The notes: generated from the sequence alone by a model not told the origin. 51,024 nt of DNA from Algoriphagus yeomjeoni (GCF_003259505.1 NZ_QLLK01000004.1:385717-436740), one strand, 5' to 3'. Numbered from the stretch's first letter, positions 1 to 8,809 are shown. Numbers and translations: made by a program.

Positions 1-400
1 GTGTGTCTAGTGTTCAGTATTCAGTATTCAGTCCCAGTCGCAGTCACGGTCACAGTCGTAGTAAGAGGTAGCAGGTTGTTAAAGTGACTTGTATGAAATG
101 CTGGTGAGACAGGAATATTGGCGAAGTGTGTCTAATGTTCAGTATTCAGTATTCAGTATTCAGTCACAGTCGCAGTCAGGGTCACAGTCGTAGTCAGAGG
201 TAGCAGGTTGTTAAAGTGAATTGTAGGAAATGTTAGTGAGCACGAACATTGGCGAAGTGTGTATAGTGTTCAGTATTCAGTCGCAGTCACAGTCACAGTC
301 ACGGTCACGGTCACGGTCACAGTCGTAGTCAGAGGTAGCAGGTTGTTAGAGTGAATTGTATGAAATGTTGGTGAGACAGGAATATTGGCAAATGATGAAT
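1..400. repeat. Three tandem copies of a ~130-bp low-complexity unit
   Basis: Three imperfect copies start near 6, 128 and 263. Each has a variable microsatellite head built from CAGTAT and CAGTCA/CGGTCA words, followed by a conserved tail of about 75 bases (around 54-125, 190-262 and 326-390) containing AGAGGTAGCAGGTTGTTA. The heads differ in the number of hexamers, which suggests slippage. The minus strand stays open for 60 codons here and would encode a Thr-Val repeat tail, but that follows from the repeat itself and I do not call a gene. The remaining bases to 542 hold nothing I recognise. Confidence 0.8.
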
Positions 401-542
401 GGAATACTGACTGCTTTAAAAAGGTAAAGTAAAGGTAAACCCAAACTATCATGCCTTTATCATGCGGGTATATACGGGGTATCTAGGGAGTATCTAGCGG
501 GGAAATGGTAAGTATCAGCTAAGGATTTACTTTATATAGGTG

Positions 543-2453
543 CTAATTCAATCGGTCAAGAACCTCGAATCTTGATGAATTAGAAATAAATTCAGGTACA
601 ATAACTTTCAGATGTGAGACCAATTCATTCTCAGAATTTTTACTCACCAGTTCCATGAAAAGCTCAATCTGTCCATCTATTTTATGATAAGAAGAAGGAA
701 GTACCTGGGCGATTTTAATCTTAGGATGGTGTGTAATCTTAACTGTTTCAAAATCATTAAGCAATTCTTCATAAAGCTTCTCCCCTTCTCTAAGTCCGGA
801 GAAAACCACCTTAATATCCGAATCAACTTTTTTACCTGACAGCTGAATCATCTTTTTTGCCAGATCAAGGATTTTAATAGGTTCACCCATATCAAAAACA
901 AAAATCTCTCCCCCTTCACCCATTATTCCTGCTTCCAATACCAATTGACAGGCTTCTGGAATGGTCATGAAGTATCTGGTAATTTCAGGATGGGTCACTG
1001 TTATAGGCCCACCATGCATGATCTGCTTTTTAAACAATGGTATTACTGATCCATTTGAACCCAATACATTTCCAAAGCGAGTGGTAATAAACTTCGTGTG
1101 GTAGCTCTTATGATTTCTTTCCAAGTATTCGTTAAGTGCTTGCACGTACATTTCAGCCGCTCTTTTACTTGCGCCCATTACATTCGTAGGGTTAACCGCC
1201 TTATCAGTAGAAACAAAAACGAACTTGTCAACCTTAGCTAGAACAGAGATATCTGCAAGTATTTTAGTTCCTAGTACATTGGATTGTATTGCTTCCTCAG
1301 GATAGTTTTCCATCATAGGAACATGCTTGTACGCCGCTGCATGAAATACAACCTGTGGTTTAAAAGCTCTAAAAACTTCCTTTACTTTCTTCTTATTCCG
1401 TACATCCCCAAGCACAATCTTTATTGGGCAATGGCCGTAATTCTCTTTGAACTCCTGCTCTACATCATACAAGGCTGATTCTGCTATATCTAATAAAATA
1501 AGCAGTTTAGGCTCATAATGACATATTTGTCGACAAAGCTCAGAGCCTATAGACCCCGCAGCTCCGGTAACCAATATTACCTTTCCTTGCAGATCTTCAT
1601 GAATCCTAGGATTATCCAAGATTATTTGCTCCCGACTGAGCAAATCCTCGATTTTCACTTCCCGAATCGCTCCAGCAGTCAAGCCTCCATTGATCCACTG
1701 ATCTACTGGAGGCACAATGGATACAGATATTTTCAGGCGAAGGCATTCATCAATCACTTCATTCTTCCTCTTCACAGAAAGATCTCTCACGGCAATAATC
1801 AACTCTGTAATGCCAAATTGATTAACCAGTTTTTCAAGATCGCCTAGGCCCTTATAAATTCGTTTACCATCTATATTTTTACCCTCTTTTTTAGGATCAT
1901 CATCTAAAAAAGCAACCGTATTGAAGAGGATTTTACTATCTCTCTTTATCGCTTCCTGAGCAATGATTCCTGCTTCTCCAGCGCCGAAAATTATACCGTT
2001 CTTAAGTTCCTTAACCAAAATCCCATTCTTCAGGTAAACGAATAGTTCCTTAACCAACAGTCTGTAAAATATGAGCATGAAAAGCGAAGAAAGACTCGCT
2101 ATAATCAATACAGAAGTAGGAAGTAAGAACCTGTCATTCAGGAAATTCCCGTGAAAAAAATTCAAGAATAGAAATAGGATGAAATTAATCAGGACGGTTT
2201 TAAATATGTTTGATCCATCTCTGAAGCCAGTGTGGCGCACTATACCCTCGTAACTACGAGTATTTTGCATTACCAACAAACCACCAACCATAAAAGTAAA
2301 ACTACCTGCCACAGCATCGTACTGTTCAATCAATGCCAGCTCAAAATTGAATCGGACTAGATAACCGAACAAAGCGCAATAAAATAGGATAAAAGAATCA
2401 AGGGTGGCAATGATCCATCGAGGAAGGATTTTCAACCGCGTCAAAAAATTCAT
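543..2453 (-). CDS. Membrane-bound UDP-GlcNAc 4,6-dehydratase-like protein (PglF/WbpM/CapD family)
   Basis: Nucleoside-diphosphate-sugar 4,6-dehydratase of the large membrane-anchored type, which converts UDP-GlcNAc to the 4-keto-6-deoxy sugar. The 636 residues match the usual family length. About four hydrophobic segments fill residues 10-135. A first Rossmann-like domain carries GAGEAG near residue 157, and the catalytic SDR domain carries VTGAAGSIGSE near residue 297. The usual YxxxK is replaced by MGASK near residue 425, with STDKAVNPTN just before it; Met in place of Tyr is the hallmark of the PglF/FlaA1/WbpM group. ATG start at 2453. With the PglE-like and PglC-like genes upstream on the same strand it would supply the first step of a bacillosamine-type pathway, although 1.7 kb of repeats separates them. 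The exact substrate is inferred. Confidence 0.9.
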   Translation of the reverse strand: MNFLTRLKILPRWIIATLDSFILFYCALFGYLVRFNFELALIEQYDAVAGSFTFMVGGLLVMQNTRSYEGIVRHTGFRDGSNIFKTVLINFILFLFLNFFHGNFLNDRFLLPTSVLIIASLSSLFMLIFYRLLVKELFVYLKNGILVKELKNGIIFGAGEAGIIAQEAIKRDSKILFNTVAFLDDDPKKEGKNIDGKRIYKGLGDLEKLVNQFGITELIIAVRDLSVKRKNEVIDECLRLKISVSIVPPVDQWINGGLTAGAIREVKIEDLLSREQIILDNPRIHEDLQGKVILVTGAAGSIGSELCRQICHYEPKLLILLDIAESALYDVEQEFKENYGHCPIKIVLGDVRNKKKVKEVFRAFKPQVVFHAAAYKHVPMMENYPEEAIQSNVLGTKILADISVLAKVDKFVFVSTDKAVNPTNVMGASKRAAEMYVQALNEYLERNHKSYHTKFITTRFGNVLGSNGSVIPLFKKQIMHGGPITVTHPEITRYFMTIPEACQLVLEAGIMGEGGEIFVFDMGEPIKILDLAKKMIQLSGKKVDSDIKVVFSGLREGEKLYEELLNDFETVKITHHPKIKIAQVLPSSYHKIDGQIELFMELVSKNSENELVSHLKVIVPEFISNSSRFEVLDRLN

Positions 2454-2612
2454 AGTATAAATTTATTCAAATAGCCAAGTTATAAAATCGCTTACACTAA
2501 AAACAGATTAATGTACAAAATAAGCACTTTTTGAGCTTATCCCTACAAAATTTTTAAATTATTTCAACAATATATTGCACTATTCACAATATATTCTAGG
2601 AAATGTGGCTAT

Positions 2613-2669
2613 ACGGAATCGTGCCAGTAGCCAAATATTCTATGACAAGCAAGATCCGAAGGATTGAGA
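2613..2669 (+). repeat. 57-bp dispersed repeat, copy 1
   Basis: This 57-base stretch, from ACGGAATCGTG to GGATTGAGA, is repeated in inverted orientation at 44183-44239 with about three mismatches. It lies in the non-coding block upstream of the dehydratase gene. No gene overlaps either copy. Confidence 0.85.
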
Positions 2670-2691
2670 TGAGGAACCCCTGGCGGGTGAC

Positions 2692-3700
2692 AAATTTTAT
2701 AGCGCCGGGTTTTAACCCGGTGCTTAAGGATATATTCGTGCCCCAGCGCTGGCCCACGATCGTCATTGGGAGAAGGAAAATAATGCCCCGCCACGGCGGG
2801 CAGGCAAAAGATGGAAACGTAAAGATGATAGAAGACCGATGTTGAATGACCGATTTTGGATGTCCGGTTTTGGTTCAGAGCCTAGCATTGTTTTTAATAA
2901 TGAATGATGAGTGATGAAGTTGGGGCAGTCAGAAAACTGCAGTGATGTGGATCCAAGTATGAACTTGGACCAGATTGGACAGCATATTTTCCCTTTCTTT
3001 TTGAAGGCAAAAAGAAACAAAAACCTTTGTCAAAATAATGCTTCCCCGCGCAAGGCCGGACGCTGGCCCGCTATTTTGACCTCCTCCCCGCCGTACAAAA
3101 AGACGTTTGTAAATAAAAATTGATTAGTAGATCGGATAAAAGCAGTTTGGAGACTGCAGTATCCAAAGCACAGGTCAGGAGACCTGCGCTAAATGAGCTA
3201 GCTAAGCTGAGCAATGCCGTAGGCATGGCAGATTTTATAGCACCGGGTTTTAACCCGGTGCTTAAGGATATATTCGTGCCCCAGCGCTGGCCTATTTTCG
3301 CCTATCGGAGACGGGATGCGGTGCCAGCAAGATGGAAACGGATAGTTGGGTGGAATATAAAATGGAGGAATTGAGAAGTTAAAATTGTCCGGTGACCGAT
3401 GTTGGAGGTTTGGAAGCATGGGAGTTGGAGGCAGTCGGGAGACTGTATTAAGGCGGATCCAAGTAGGAACTTGGACCAGATTGGACAGTATATTTTCCCT
3501 TTCTTTTTGAAGGCAAAAAGAAACAAAAACCTTTGTCAAAATAATGCTTCCCCGCGCAAGGCCGGACGCTAGCCCGCTATTTTGACCTCCTCCCCGCCGT
3601 ACAAAAAGACGATTGTAAATAAATATTGAATAGTAAATCGGATAAAAGCAGTCTGGAGACTGCAGTATCCAAAGCACAGGTCAGGAGACCTTGCGGTAAA
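2692..3700. repeat. Degenerate tandem duplication (~510-540 bp) containing structured repeats
   Basis: Two copies run from about 2692-3194 and 3230-3700. Each contains, in order: a hairpin (GGGTTTTAACCC at its centre), a CCAGCGCTGG palindrome, a segment like GCCAGCAAGATGGAAACG, the words GATTGGACAG and AAGGCAAAAAGAAAC, GCAAGGCCGGACGCT, CCTCCCCGCCGTAC, and finally GGATAAAAGCAGT with CAGGTCAGGAGACC. Spacing between matching words is about 506-538 bases. Short open frames on both strands change between copies and show no protein family, so the block looks non-coding. Related elements recur at 30146-30295 and 35213-36056. Confidence 0.8.
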
Positions 3701-3797
3701 TGCGCTATATGGGTAGCTATTTATTTCTCTGGCACATTTGGTTTTGCCCAAAATAACCCCGCCAAGTCGGGCAGGCAAAAGGTCAAGACCCAGCATC

Positions 3798-3813
3798 CCC
3801 GATAGCTATCGGG
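3798..3813. repeat. Perfect palindrome CCCGATAGCTATCGGG, copy 1
   Basis: A self-complementary 16-mer that is found again at 25802-25819 and 42963-42982, each time outside genes and in unrelated flanking sequence. It is probably a small dispersed palindromic repeat of this genome. Function unknown. Confidence 0.75.
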
Positions 3814-4040
3814 ACTCCTTCCACACAAGGCCGAACGCTGGCTCGCTGCTGCGTCGTCCCACCGCGCCCTTCCAATTAATGTGTGTGCTAAACCGAAAAA
3901 TTTAAGAAAATTAATCATCATTTGACGATATCTAATACCCAAATCCTGTTATTTTCTTTTTTTTATGTTCGAAGAATATTTAAGACTCAGGCTGACACCC
4001 TCAGTCCCATTTGAAACAATCTCCAACTTAGAAAACTAAC

Positions 4041-4089
4041 GGTCACCGAGCGACGGTTGGTGAGCTTGCCGAACCAAGTCGAGGTGAAC
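4041..4089. repeat. Imperfect palindromic intergenic repeat
   Basis: Nested inverted arms are visible: TCACC with GGTGA on the outside, CGAC with GTCG next, and GGTT with AACC within, around GGTGAGCTTGCC. It sits about 80 bases downstream of the end of the PglC-like gene, so it could fold at the 3' end of that transcript, but there is no U-run. It resembles the extragenic palindromes common in Bacteroidota. Confidence 0.5.
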
Positions 4090-4171
4090 AGTAATTAAAT
4101 TTGGTTACTGGCGAGAAAGCGGATACTTGTAAACAGAATTTTTGGTTGTAAAAACCAAATATGTAAAGTTC

Positions 4172-4831
4172 TTATTGCTTGAAATACATTTTCTCAACAG
4201 CTCCTTTTTGCTGGAAGGAGTTCTTTTTTCTGCCTTCAAATCTACCCATTGAAACATGACCTTGCTGTGTAACTCCCTTGCCAAGTAGTACATTTCCAAG
4301 TGTTTGGAACAAAATCCTTAGGTCTAAAAAAAAGGATAGGTTGTCAACATACCAAACATCAAATCTGAATTTGCTATCCCAGGAAATTGCATTTCTACCA
4401 TTCACCTGAGCCCAACCTGTGACTCCTGGCCTAACTTCATGCCTTCTGGCTTGTTTGGCAGAGTAAAGCTGTAAATAATCATTCAAAAGTGGCCTAGGGC
4501 CTACCAGACTCATATCTCCTTTAAGTACATTGATTAATTGAGGAATCTCATCCAGCGATGTTTTTCTGATCAATTTCCCAAAACTTGTGATCCGTTCCGA
4601 ATCAGCCAATAAATCCCCAGATTCATTAACTAAGTCAGACATAGTCTTAAATTTCAATATTTGAAAGGGCACATTATCCTTTCCTGGCCTTGATTGCGAG
4701 AAGAAGGGAGAACCTCGGTGGTGAATACTTAAAGTAATAAATAGAATTAAAAATATAGGTAAAAGAATGGCAAACATTAAAAAAGCCAGGATAATATCTA
4801 TTGATCTCTTTAACCAATTTCTATAAATCAC
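4172..4831 (-). CDS. PglC-like initiating phosphoglycosyl transferase
   Basis: Small monotopic phosphoglycosyl transferase, which moves a sugar 1-phosphate from a UDP-sugar to undecaprenyl phosphate and so starts lipid-linked glycan assembly at the inner membrane. The 219 residues show one N-terminal hydrophobic re-entrant segment (about 10-36), FKTM near 62, the catalytic Asp-Glu pair at 94-95 in SLDEIPQ, GDMSLVGPRP after it, and RPGVTGWAQVNGRN. These are all expected for the PglC/WcaJ catalytic core; the length fits PglC rather than the long WbaP type. The start is GTG, placed directly after the TAA stop of the aminotransferase gene, so the two are probably translationally coupled. The preferred sugar is likely the product of the neighbouring PglE/PglF-like enzymes, which is inference. 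Confidence 0.88.
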   Translation of the reverse strand: MIYRNWLKRSIDIILAFLMFAILLPIFLILFITLSIHHRGSPFFSQSRPGKDNVPFQILKFKTMSDLVNESGDLLADSERITSFGKLIRKTSLDEIPQLINVLKGDMSLVGPRPLLNDYLQLYSAKQARRHEVRPGVTGWAQVNGRNAISWDSKFRFDVWYVDNLSFFLDLRILFQTLGNVLLGKGVTQQGHVSMGRFEGRKKNSFQQKGAVEKMYFKQ

Positions 4832-5971
4832 TTATTTGAATGTTTTACTGAGTTCTGTGTGTATCACCTCAACAATCAATTCTTGATGTTGAAGCGTCAA
4901 ATCTACTGAGCTTGGAAGACATAAGCCATTTTCAAACAACTTTTCAGACATACTTCCCCCATAATAAGGTGTCATATTAAATACTGGTTGGGTATGAAGT
5001 GGCTTCCACAAAAACCTACTTTCAATGCCCTTTTTCATTAAGGAATCCTTTAACTGCTCATTAGAGAAGCCAGTCTTTTCCTTGTCGACCAGAATTGCAG
5101 TAAGCCAATAGTTAGAATAGGAATCATCAGATTCTGTTTGGAACTCAATACCAGGAAAATTCTTGAGCATTTTCCTGTACCTCTGATTGATTAGCCTCCG
5201 ACTTTTAATGAAAGAATCCAACTGTTCGAGTTGAGCTAAACCCACTGCAGCAGAAAGGTTATTCATTTTATAATTATAGCCAATTTCCAGGTGATGGTAA
5301 AAAGGCAGGTCTTCCCTAGCCTGAGTGGATAAGAGCTTAGCCCGTTGGATTAAATTCGTATCATTGGAAATCAATGCTCCTCCCCCACCAGCTGACATTA
5401 TTTTATTCCCATTGAAGGAGTAAACGCCTACTTGTCCAAATGTTCCACATGCTTTACCTTGAAATTTACTGCCTATTGCTTCGGCAGCATCCTCCAAAAC
5501 TGGTATATCATATTTTTGAGCAATCTCTAGTATCTCAGAGATTTTAGCTGGCATTCCAAAAAGATGAACTATGACAATTGCTTTTGGTTTTTTGCCTTTA
5601 GAGATTCTACTTAGAATGGTGTCTTCTAGAATTTCTGGACAAATATTCCAGGTATCTTTTTCACTATCTACAAAAATCGGGCTTGCCCCAAGGTAGACTA
5701 CCGGATTTGCTGAAGCACAAAAAGTAAAAGACTGACAGATCACTTCATCACCAGGACCTATACCCAAAAGCACCATACCCAAGTGCAAGGCTGAGGTGCC
5801 AGAATTCAAAACTACAGACTCATGCGTCTTAAGTCTTTTGGAAAGCTTACTTTCGAATCTAGTGATGAATTGACCGAAAGTGGCTATATGACCAGAACTT
5901 AAGGCCTGTTGAGTATACAAATTTTCATTACCATTGAGTACAGGAAATGAAAGCGGGATATGAAAAGCCAT
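4832..5971 (-). CDS. PglE-like PLP-dependent sugar 4-aminotransferase (DegT/DnrJ/EryC1/StrS family)
   Basis: Fold-type I aminotransferase that uses glutamate to aminate C4 of a 4-keto-6-deoxy sugar nucleotide. The motif GVYSFNGNKIMSAGGGG holds the PLP lysine and closely follows that of Campylobacter PglE (GVYSYNGNKI there, from memory). Other family marks are NSGTSALHLG near residue 57, LEDAAEAIG near 160, and LPSSVDLT near the end. The 379 residues are normal length. ATG start at 5971. It is the first gene of a two-gene unit with the PglC-like transferase. No PglD-type N-acetyltransferase follows, although that gene often sits beside these two in bacillosamine loci, so the final sugar may keep a free 4-amine or be acylated by an enzyme encoded elsewhere. 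Confidence 0.9.
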   Translation of the reverse strand: MAFHIPLSFPVLNGNENLYTQQALSSGHIATFGQFITRFESKLSKRLKTHESVVLNSGTSALHLGMVLLGIGPGDEVICQSFTFCASANPVVYLGASPIFVDSEKDTWNICPEILEDTILSRISKGKKPKAIVIVHLFGMPAKISEILEIAQKYDIPVLEDAAEAIGSKFQGKACGTFGQVGVYSFNGNKIMSAGGGGALISNDTNLIQRAKLLSTQAREDLPFYHHLEIGYNYKMNNLSAAVGLAQLEQLDSFIKSRRLINQRYRKMLKNFPGIEFQTESDDSYSNYWLTAILVDKEKTGFSNEQLKDSLMKKGIESRFLWKPLHTQPVFNMTPYYGGSMSEKLFENGLCLPSSVDLTLQHQELIVEVIHTELSKTFK

Positions 5972-6641
5972 GCAAGGTTGTAGCTAAAACTGTCAAAATA
6001 TACTATACAAATATCAAACCACCATATCCTCAATGCTTTTGCAGTTGGCATGAAAGGCCCAAAACACATCCCTAACCCCATTTTCAAGCTAGCTTATTTT
6101 TTTTGAATGAATTACCTGTGGTGTTCTTGACAATAAATTTTTACTCCCATTACCTAATCATAAAGCTTTAATTTCTAGGGATTTATAAAACGCTGTATTT
6201 TCCGAATAATAAGTAGTAAATGGATCCCGTACTATTTAGTCAATTAACAAAATCAAGGAAAACTGTCGAAAGATATTTTTTTATAAAAAAAGCAAAAAAA
6301 ATACTTCAAAAAACATATTTACGTATTTGAAGTAATTTTTTGAAAGAATAAGCATGATTTCAATGCTTGCTTATCTAAGGTCAAAAGTTGAAAAGGTGGG
6401 TTAATATTTTGAATTGGGCCTGCTCAACTAATACCCTATTCTTATTTCATCTGAAAGTATGAAAGATCAATTATCCTTGCCCCCTCATGAGTAAAATCAA
6501 TCTACGTATTACAATTAACTTTTACTTTCTTAAGTAAATATTAGCAAGCTAATTTTCGACTTTCAACAAAAAATCAAGATCTTTGGCATAGCCTATGATT
6601 TATGAAAAAACCATTTTTTGAGGCAAAGCAAATTATATCAA
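5972..6641. other. Divergent intergenic region between the PglE-like gene and the plus-strand transferase
   Basis: About 670 A+T-rich bases without a credible gene. Promoters for both divergent units must lie here, but I see no convincing TAnnTTTG box. A 27-codon frame starting with ATG at 6602 overlaps the start of the next gene in another frame and is not supported as a gene. There are no obvious repeats. Confidence 0.5.
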
Positions 6642-7343
6642 ATGAGAAACTATCCACCAAAAAGGATTGGCGATTTCGAATTTAAAATTGATTCCCAAGA
6701 AAGACTTCAGGAGGGGGAAGAAACCTTAATTTCAAAAGAAGCAAACTGGCTAAATCTATCTATCAAGCGTTTTATTGATCTTCTTTTTGCCTTACTTTTT
6801 ATGTTGACGATAGGCTGGTGGTTATTTCCAATTGTAGCCATCCTGATTAAGTTGGATTCTTCTGGGCCTGTTTTTTTCAAACAAGAAAGAGAGGGTATTT
6901 ATAACTCAATCTTTAATTGTTACAAGTTTCGCTCTATGGTTGTAAATGAGCAGGCAAACATGAAGATGACGAGAAAAGGTGATCCTAGAGTGACGCAGAT
7001 AGGTAAATTCCTCAGAAAAACCAGTATCGATGAGCTTCCTCAGGTATTAAATATAATCTATGGTAATATGTCATGGGTAGGTCCTAGACCGCATATTGTT
7101 GTACAAAACGATGCACATGCCTTAGAAATTGAAGGTTATAGGAATAGGCATTTGGTAAAGCCAGGAGTAACTGGTTTGGCACAGGCAAGAGGCTATAGGG
7201 GGGAAACAAATCAGTCTAATTCCATTTATTTCAGGTACAGGTTGGACATGTACTATATAAAAAATTGGTCTGTTTTATTGGATCTTAAGATTATCTGGAT
7301 GACAGCTAAAAGCTTTATACTGGGTGATGAAAATGCTTTTTGA
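6642..7343 (+). CDS. Second initiating sugar transferase (polyprenyl glycosylphosphotransferase)
   Basis: Monotopic phosphoglycosyl transferase of the bacterial sugar transferase family, about 233 residues. A 40-residue hydrophilic N-terminal part precedes the hydrophobic segment (about 46-70). The catalytic Asp-Glu pair is at 130-131 in TSIDELPQ, followed by GNMSWVGPRP and KPGVTGLAQARGYRGE. It differs clearly from the PglC-like protein and is closer to transferases that load glucose, galactose or a related hexose in exopolysaccharide loci; the donor cannot be read from the sequence. I prefer the ATG at 6642; an in-frame TTG at 6618 would add eight residues. It stands alone on the plus strand between minus-strand genes, so it has its own promoter. 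Confidence 0.85.
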   Translation: MRNYPPKRIGDFEFKIDSQERLQEGEETLISKEANWLNLSIKRFIDLLFALLFMLTIGWWLFPIVAILIKLDSSGPVFFKQEREGIYNSIFNCYKFRSMVVNEQANMKMTRKGDPRVTQIGKFLRKTSIDELPQVLNIIYGNMSWVGPRPHIVVQNDAHALEIEGYRNRHLVKPGVTGLAQARGYRGETNQSNSIYFRYRLDMYYIKNWSVLLDLKIIWMTAKSFILGDENAF

Positions 7344-7550
7344 GAGGAGGTCGAGTCGAAGGGAATCCAATTCATTGAGTACTTAAAAATTTCAATAGTC
7401 ACTGAGCAAATCCGATTTTTCAAGGGATAGTTAAGGTTGTCTTTCATAAGGAAAAGTGGCAATAATGGTAGAGGTAAATTCATACTAAGTTGCATTTGGC
7501 CTTTACTCGCAGAAAATTGGATAGAAAATATTAGCCCGATATTACAAAAA

Positions 7551-7576
7551 AAAGTCTCCCAAAATTAGGAGACTTT
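7551..7576 (-). terminator. Rho-independent terminator of the WecA-like gene
   Basis: A perfect 9-bp stem AAAGTCTCC / GGAGACTTT with an 8-base loop. Read on the minus strand it is followed by a run of T residues, so it ends the minus-strand transcript from the WecA-like gene, whose stop lies about 45 bases upstream. On the plus strand the U-run is poor. Confidence 0.8.
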
Positions 7577-7621
7577 CTATAAAAAAACTTTTAAGTCTGT
7601 GGTATTAATAACTAGGTTTAG

Positions 7622-8779
7622 TCAATTCAGATTAACGTTAGAATCTTTGAATTCGATTTTATCAAGCTTGATTTTGGATTTATGAGGTGATTTTATTGGT
7701 CTTATTTCCAGCACTCTAGGCTGCATGGCTACTTTCTTTTTGATATAGTGAACAGTTACTTTATCAAGCCTATAGCCTAAAATAATGGAAACCCCAACGA
7801 TAACCGGCAAAACCAAATTATCTGAGAAATCCCTCATAAAAAAAACAAGCACAATAATAACAAGTTGAAGCCCTCCTAGCAATAGAGCAACTTGATTGTG
7901 TTTTAGCCCTATTCGCATTAAGAAATGATGCACATGGGATTTATCTGGACTCATAGGTCTCTTACCTTGAGAAATCCTTCTAATAAAAACCCTCCCCATA
8001 TCATAAAGCGGAAACATCATCAGCGCGACGCCTGCAGCGAATGTAGACTCAAACTTGAGAAATGCACCTTTGGGCAGGCCTTCATTGATTCCCATGAAAC
8101 CAATTATTAAAGTCCCTAGAGTAAAGCCCAATGTTAATGAGCCAGTATCTCCCATGAAAAGCTTAGCAGGATGCCAATTAAAAGCAAGAAAAGCCAAAAC
8201 ACCACCTAAGAAGGTAAATGAGATTAATGCATAACTTTCCACTCCCTGTATAAGAAACCATCCTCCTAAGCAGCTTAAGGAAATAGCGGCAATAGAACCC
8301 GCAAGTCCGTCTAATCCATCAATTAGGTTAAAGCCATTGGTAAGTGCTAGCAATACAAATCCAGAAAACAGATAGCTAACTGTTTCATTGAATTCTCCTA
8401 TTCCCAAAAAACCGTGAAATCCTTTTATTCTAACATCCGCAACCACTACCACTAATAAAACAGCTACTAATTGTCCCAATAATTTTCTGGAGGCCCTTAA
8501 TTCTACTAGATCATCTCTCAAGCCTACAATAAACATGAGAAGTATAGCCCCTAACAGGTATCTGATATCAGGCAAGGGAAATTGCCAACCCCAGATGGCC
8601 ATGGTAACTGTACTTGCTACCATAAACGAGATACCTCCCATTGAAGGAACAAATGCAGTGTGAATTTTCCTACCTCCGGGATGGTCCCCAATCTTGAATT
8701 TCTTTAAGAAGGAAATAAGTATTGGTGTAATCAAAAAACCAACCGAAAAGGCTGTAAGAGTGGCATATAAAAAAAACAT
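7622..8779 (-). CDS. WecA/TagO/MraY-like undecaprenyl-phosphate sugar-1-phosphate transferase
   Basis: Polytopic glycosyltransferase family 4 enzyme that transfers a HexNAc 1-phosphate, typically GlcNAc-1-P, to undecaprenyl phosphate. The 385 residues contain about ten hydrophobic segments. Signature loops are all present: GDHPGGRKIH near residue 31, LRDDLVELRASRKLLGQ, NGFNLIDGLDGLAG, HPAKLFMGDTGSL, and SPDKSHVHHFL. The C-terminal 45 residues are basic and probably cytoplasmic. ATG start at 8779. It is the third enzyme in 5 kb able to start a lipid-linked glycan. Most Bacteroidota carry one such gene for O-antigen-like glycans, so this one may serve more than the local capsule. Confidence 0.92.
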   Translation of the reverse strand: MFFLYATLTAFSVGFLITPILISFLKKFKIGDHPGGRKIHTAFVPSMGGISFMVASTVTMAIWGWQFPLPDIRYLLGAILLMFIVGLRDDLVELRASRKLLGQLVAVLLVVVVADVRIKGFHGFLGIGEFNETVSYLFSGFVLLALTNGFNLIDGLDGLAGSIAAISLSCLGGWFLIQGVESYALISFTFLGGVLAFLAFNWHPAKLFMGDTGSLTLGFTLGTLIIGFMGINEGLPKGAFLKFESTFAAGVALMMFPLYDMGRVFIRRISQGKRPMSPDKSHVHHFLMRIGLKHNQVALLLGGLQLVIIVLVFFMRDFSDNLVLPVIVGVSIILGYRLDKVTVHYIKKKVAMQPRVLEIRPIKSPHKSKIKLDKIEFKDSNVNLN

Positions 8780-8801
8780 GTTTAGTGGTTTAGAATTTCA
8801 A

Positions 8802-8809
8802 CAAATTTA
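8802..8809 (-). promoter_or_regulatory. Possible -7 box (TAAATTTG) upstream of the WecA-like gene
   Basis: On the minus strand TAAATTTG matches the Bacteroidota -7 consensus TAnnTTTG and lies about 22 bases before the ATG at 8779. No TTTG is found at the proper -33 distance, so this is a weak call. The rest of the 309-base gap 8780-9088 is A+T-rich and holds only this box and the hairpin at 8965-8997. Confidence 0.3.

Noticed and set aside
1..400. Possible CRISPR array because of regular repeats
   Set aside because: The units are tandem and microsatellite-like with no unique spacers of constant size, and no cas genes are present.
270..452. 60-codon frame on the minus strand with a Thr-Val repeat tail
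   Set aside because: It is created by the hexamer repeats of the block 1-400; no family signature and no conserved start.
2603..3942. Several frames of 60-160 codons on both strands between the dehydratase and the PglC-like gene
   Set aside because: They run across duplicated repeat DNA, differ between copies and show no known domain.
6602..6685. 27-codon frame starting at ATG 6602 in front of the plus-strand transferase
   Set aside because: It overlaps the transferase N-terminus in another frame and has no support as a gene or leader peptide.
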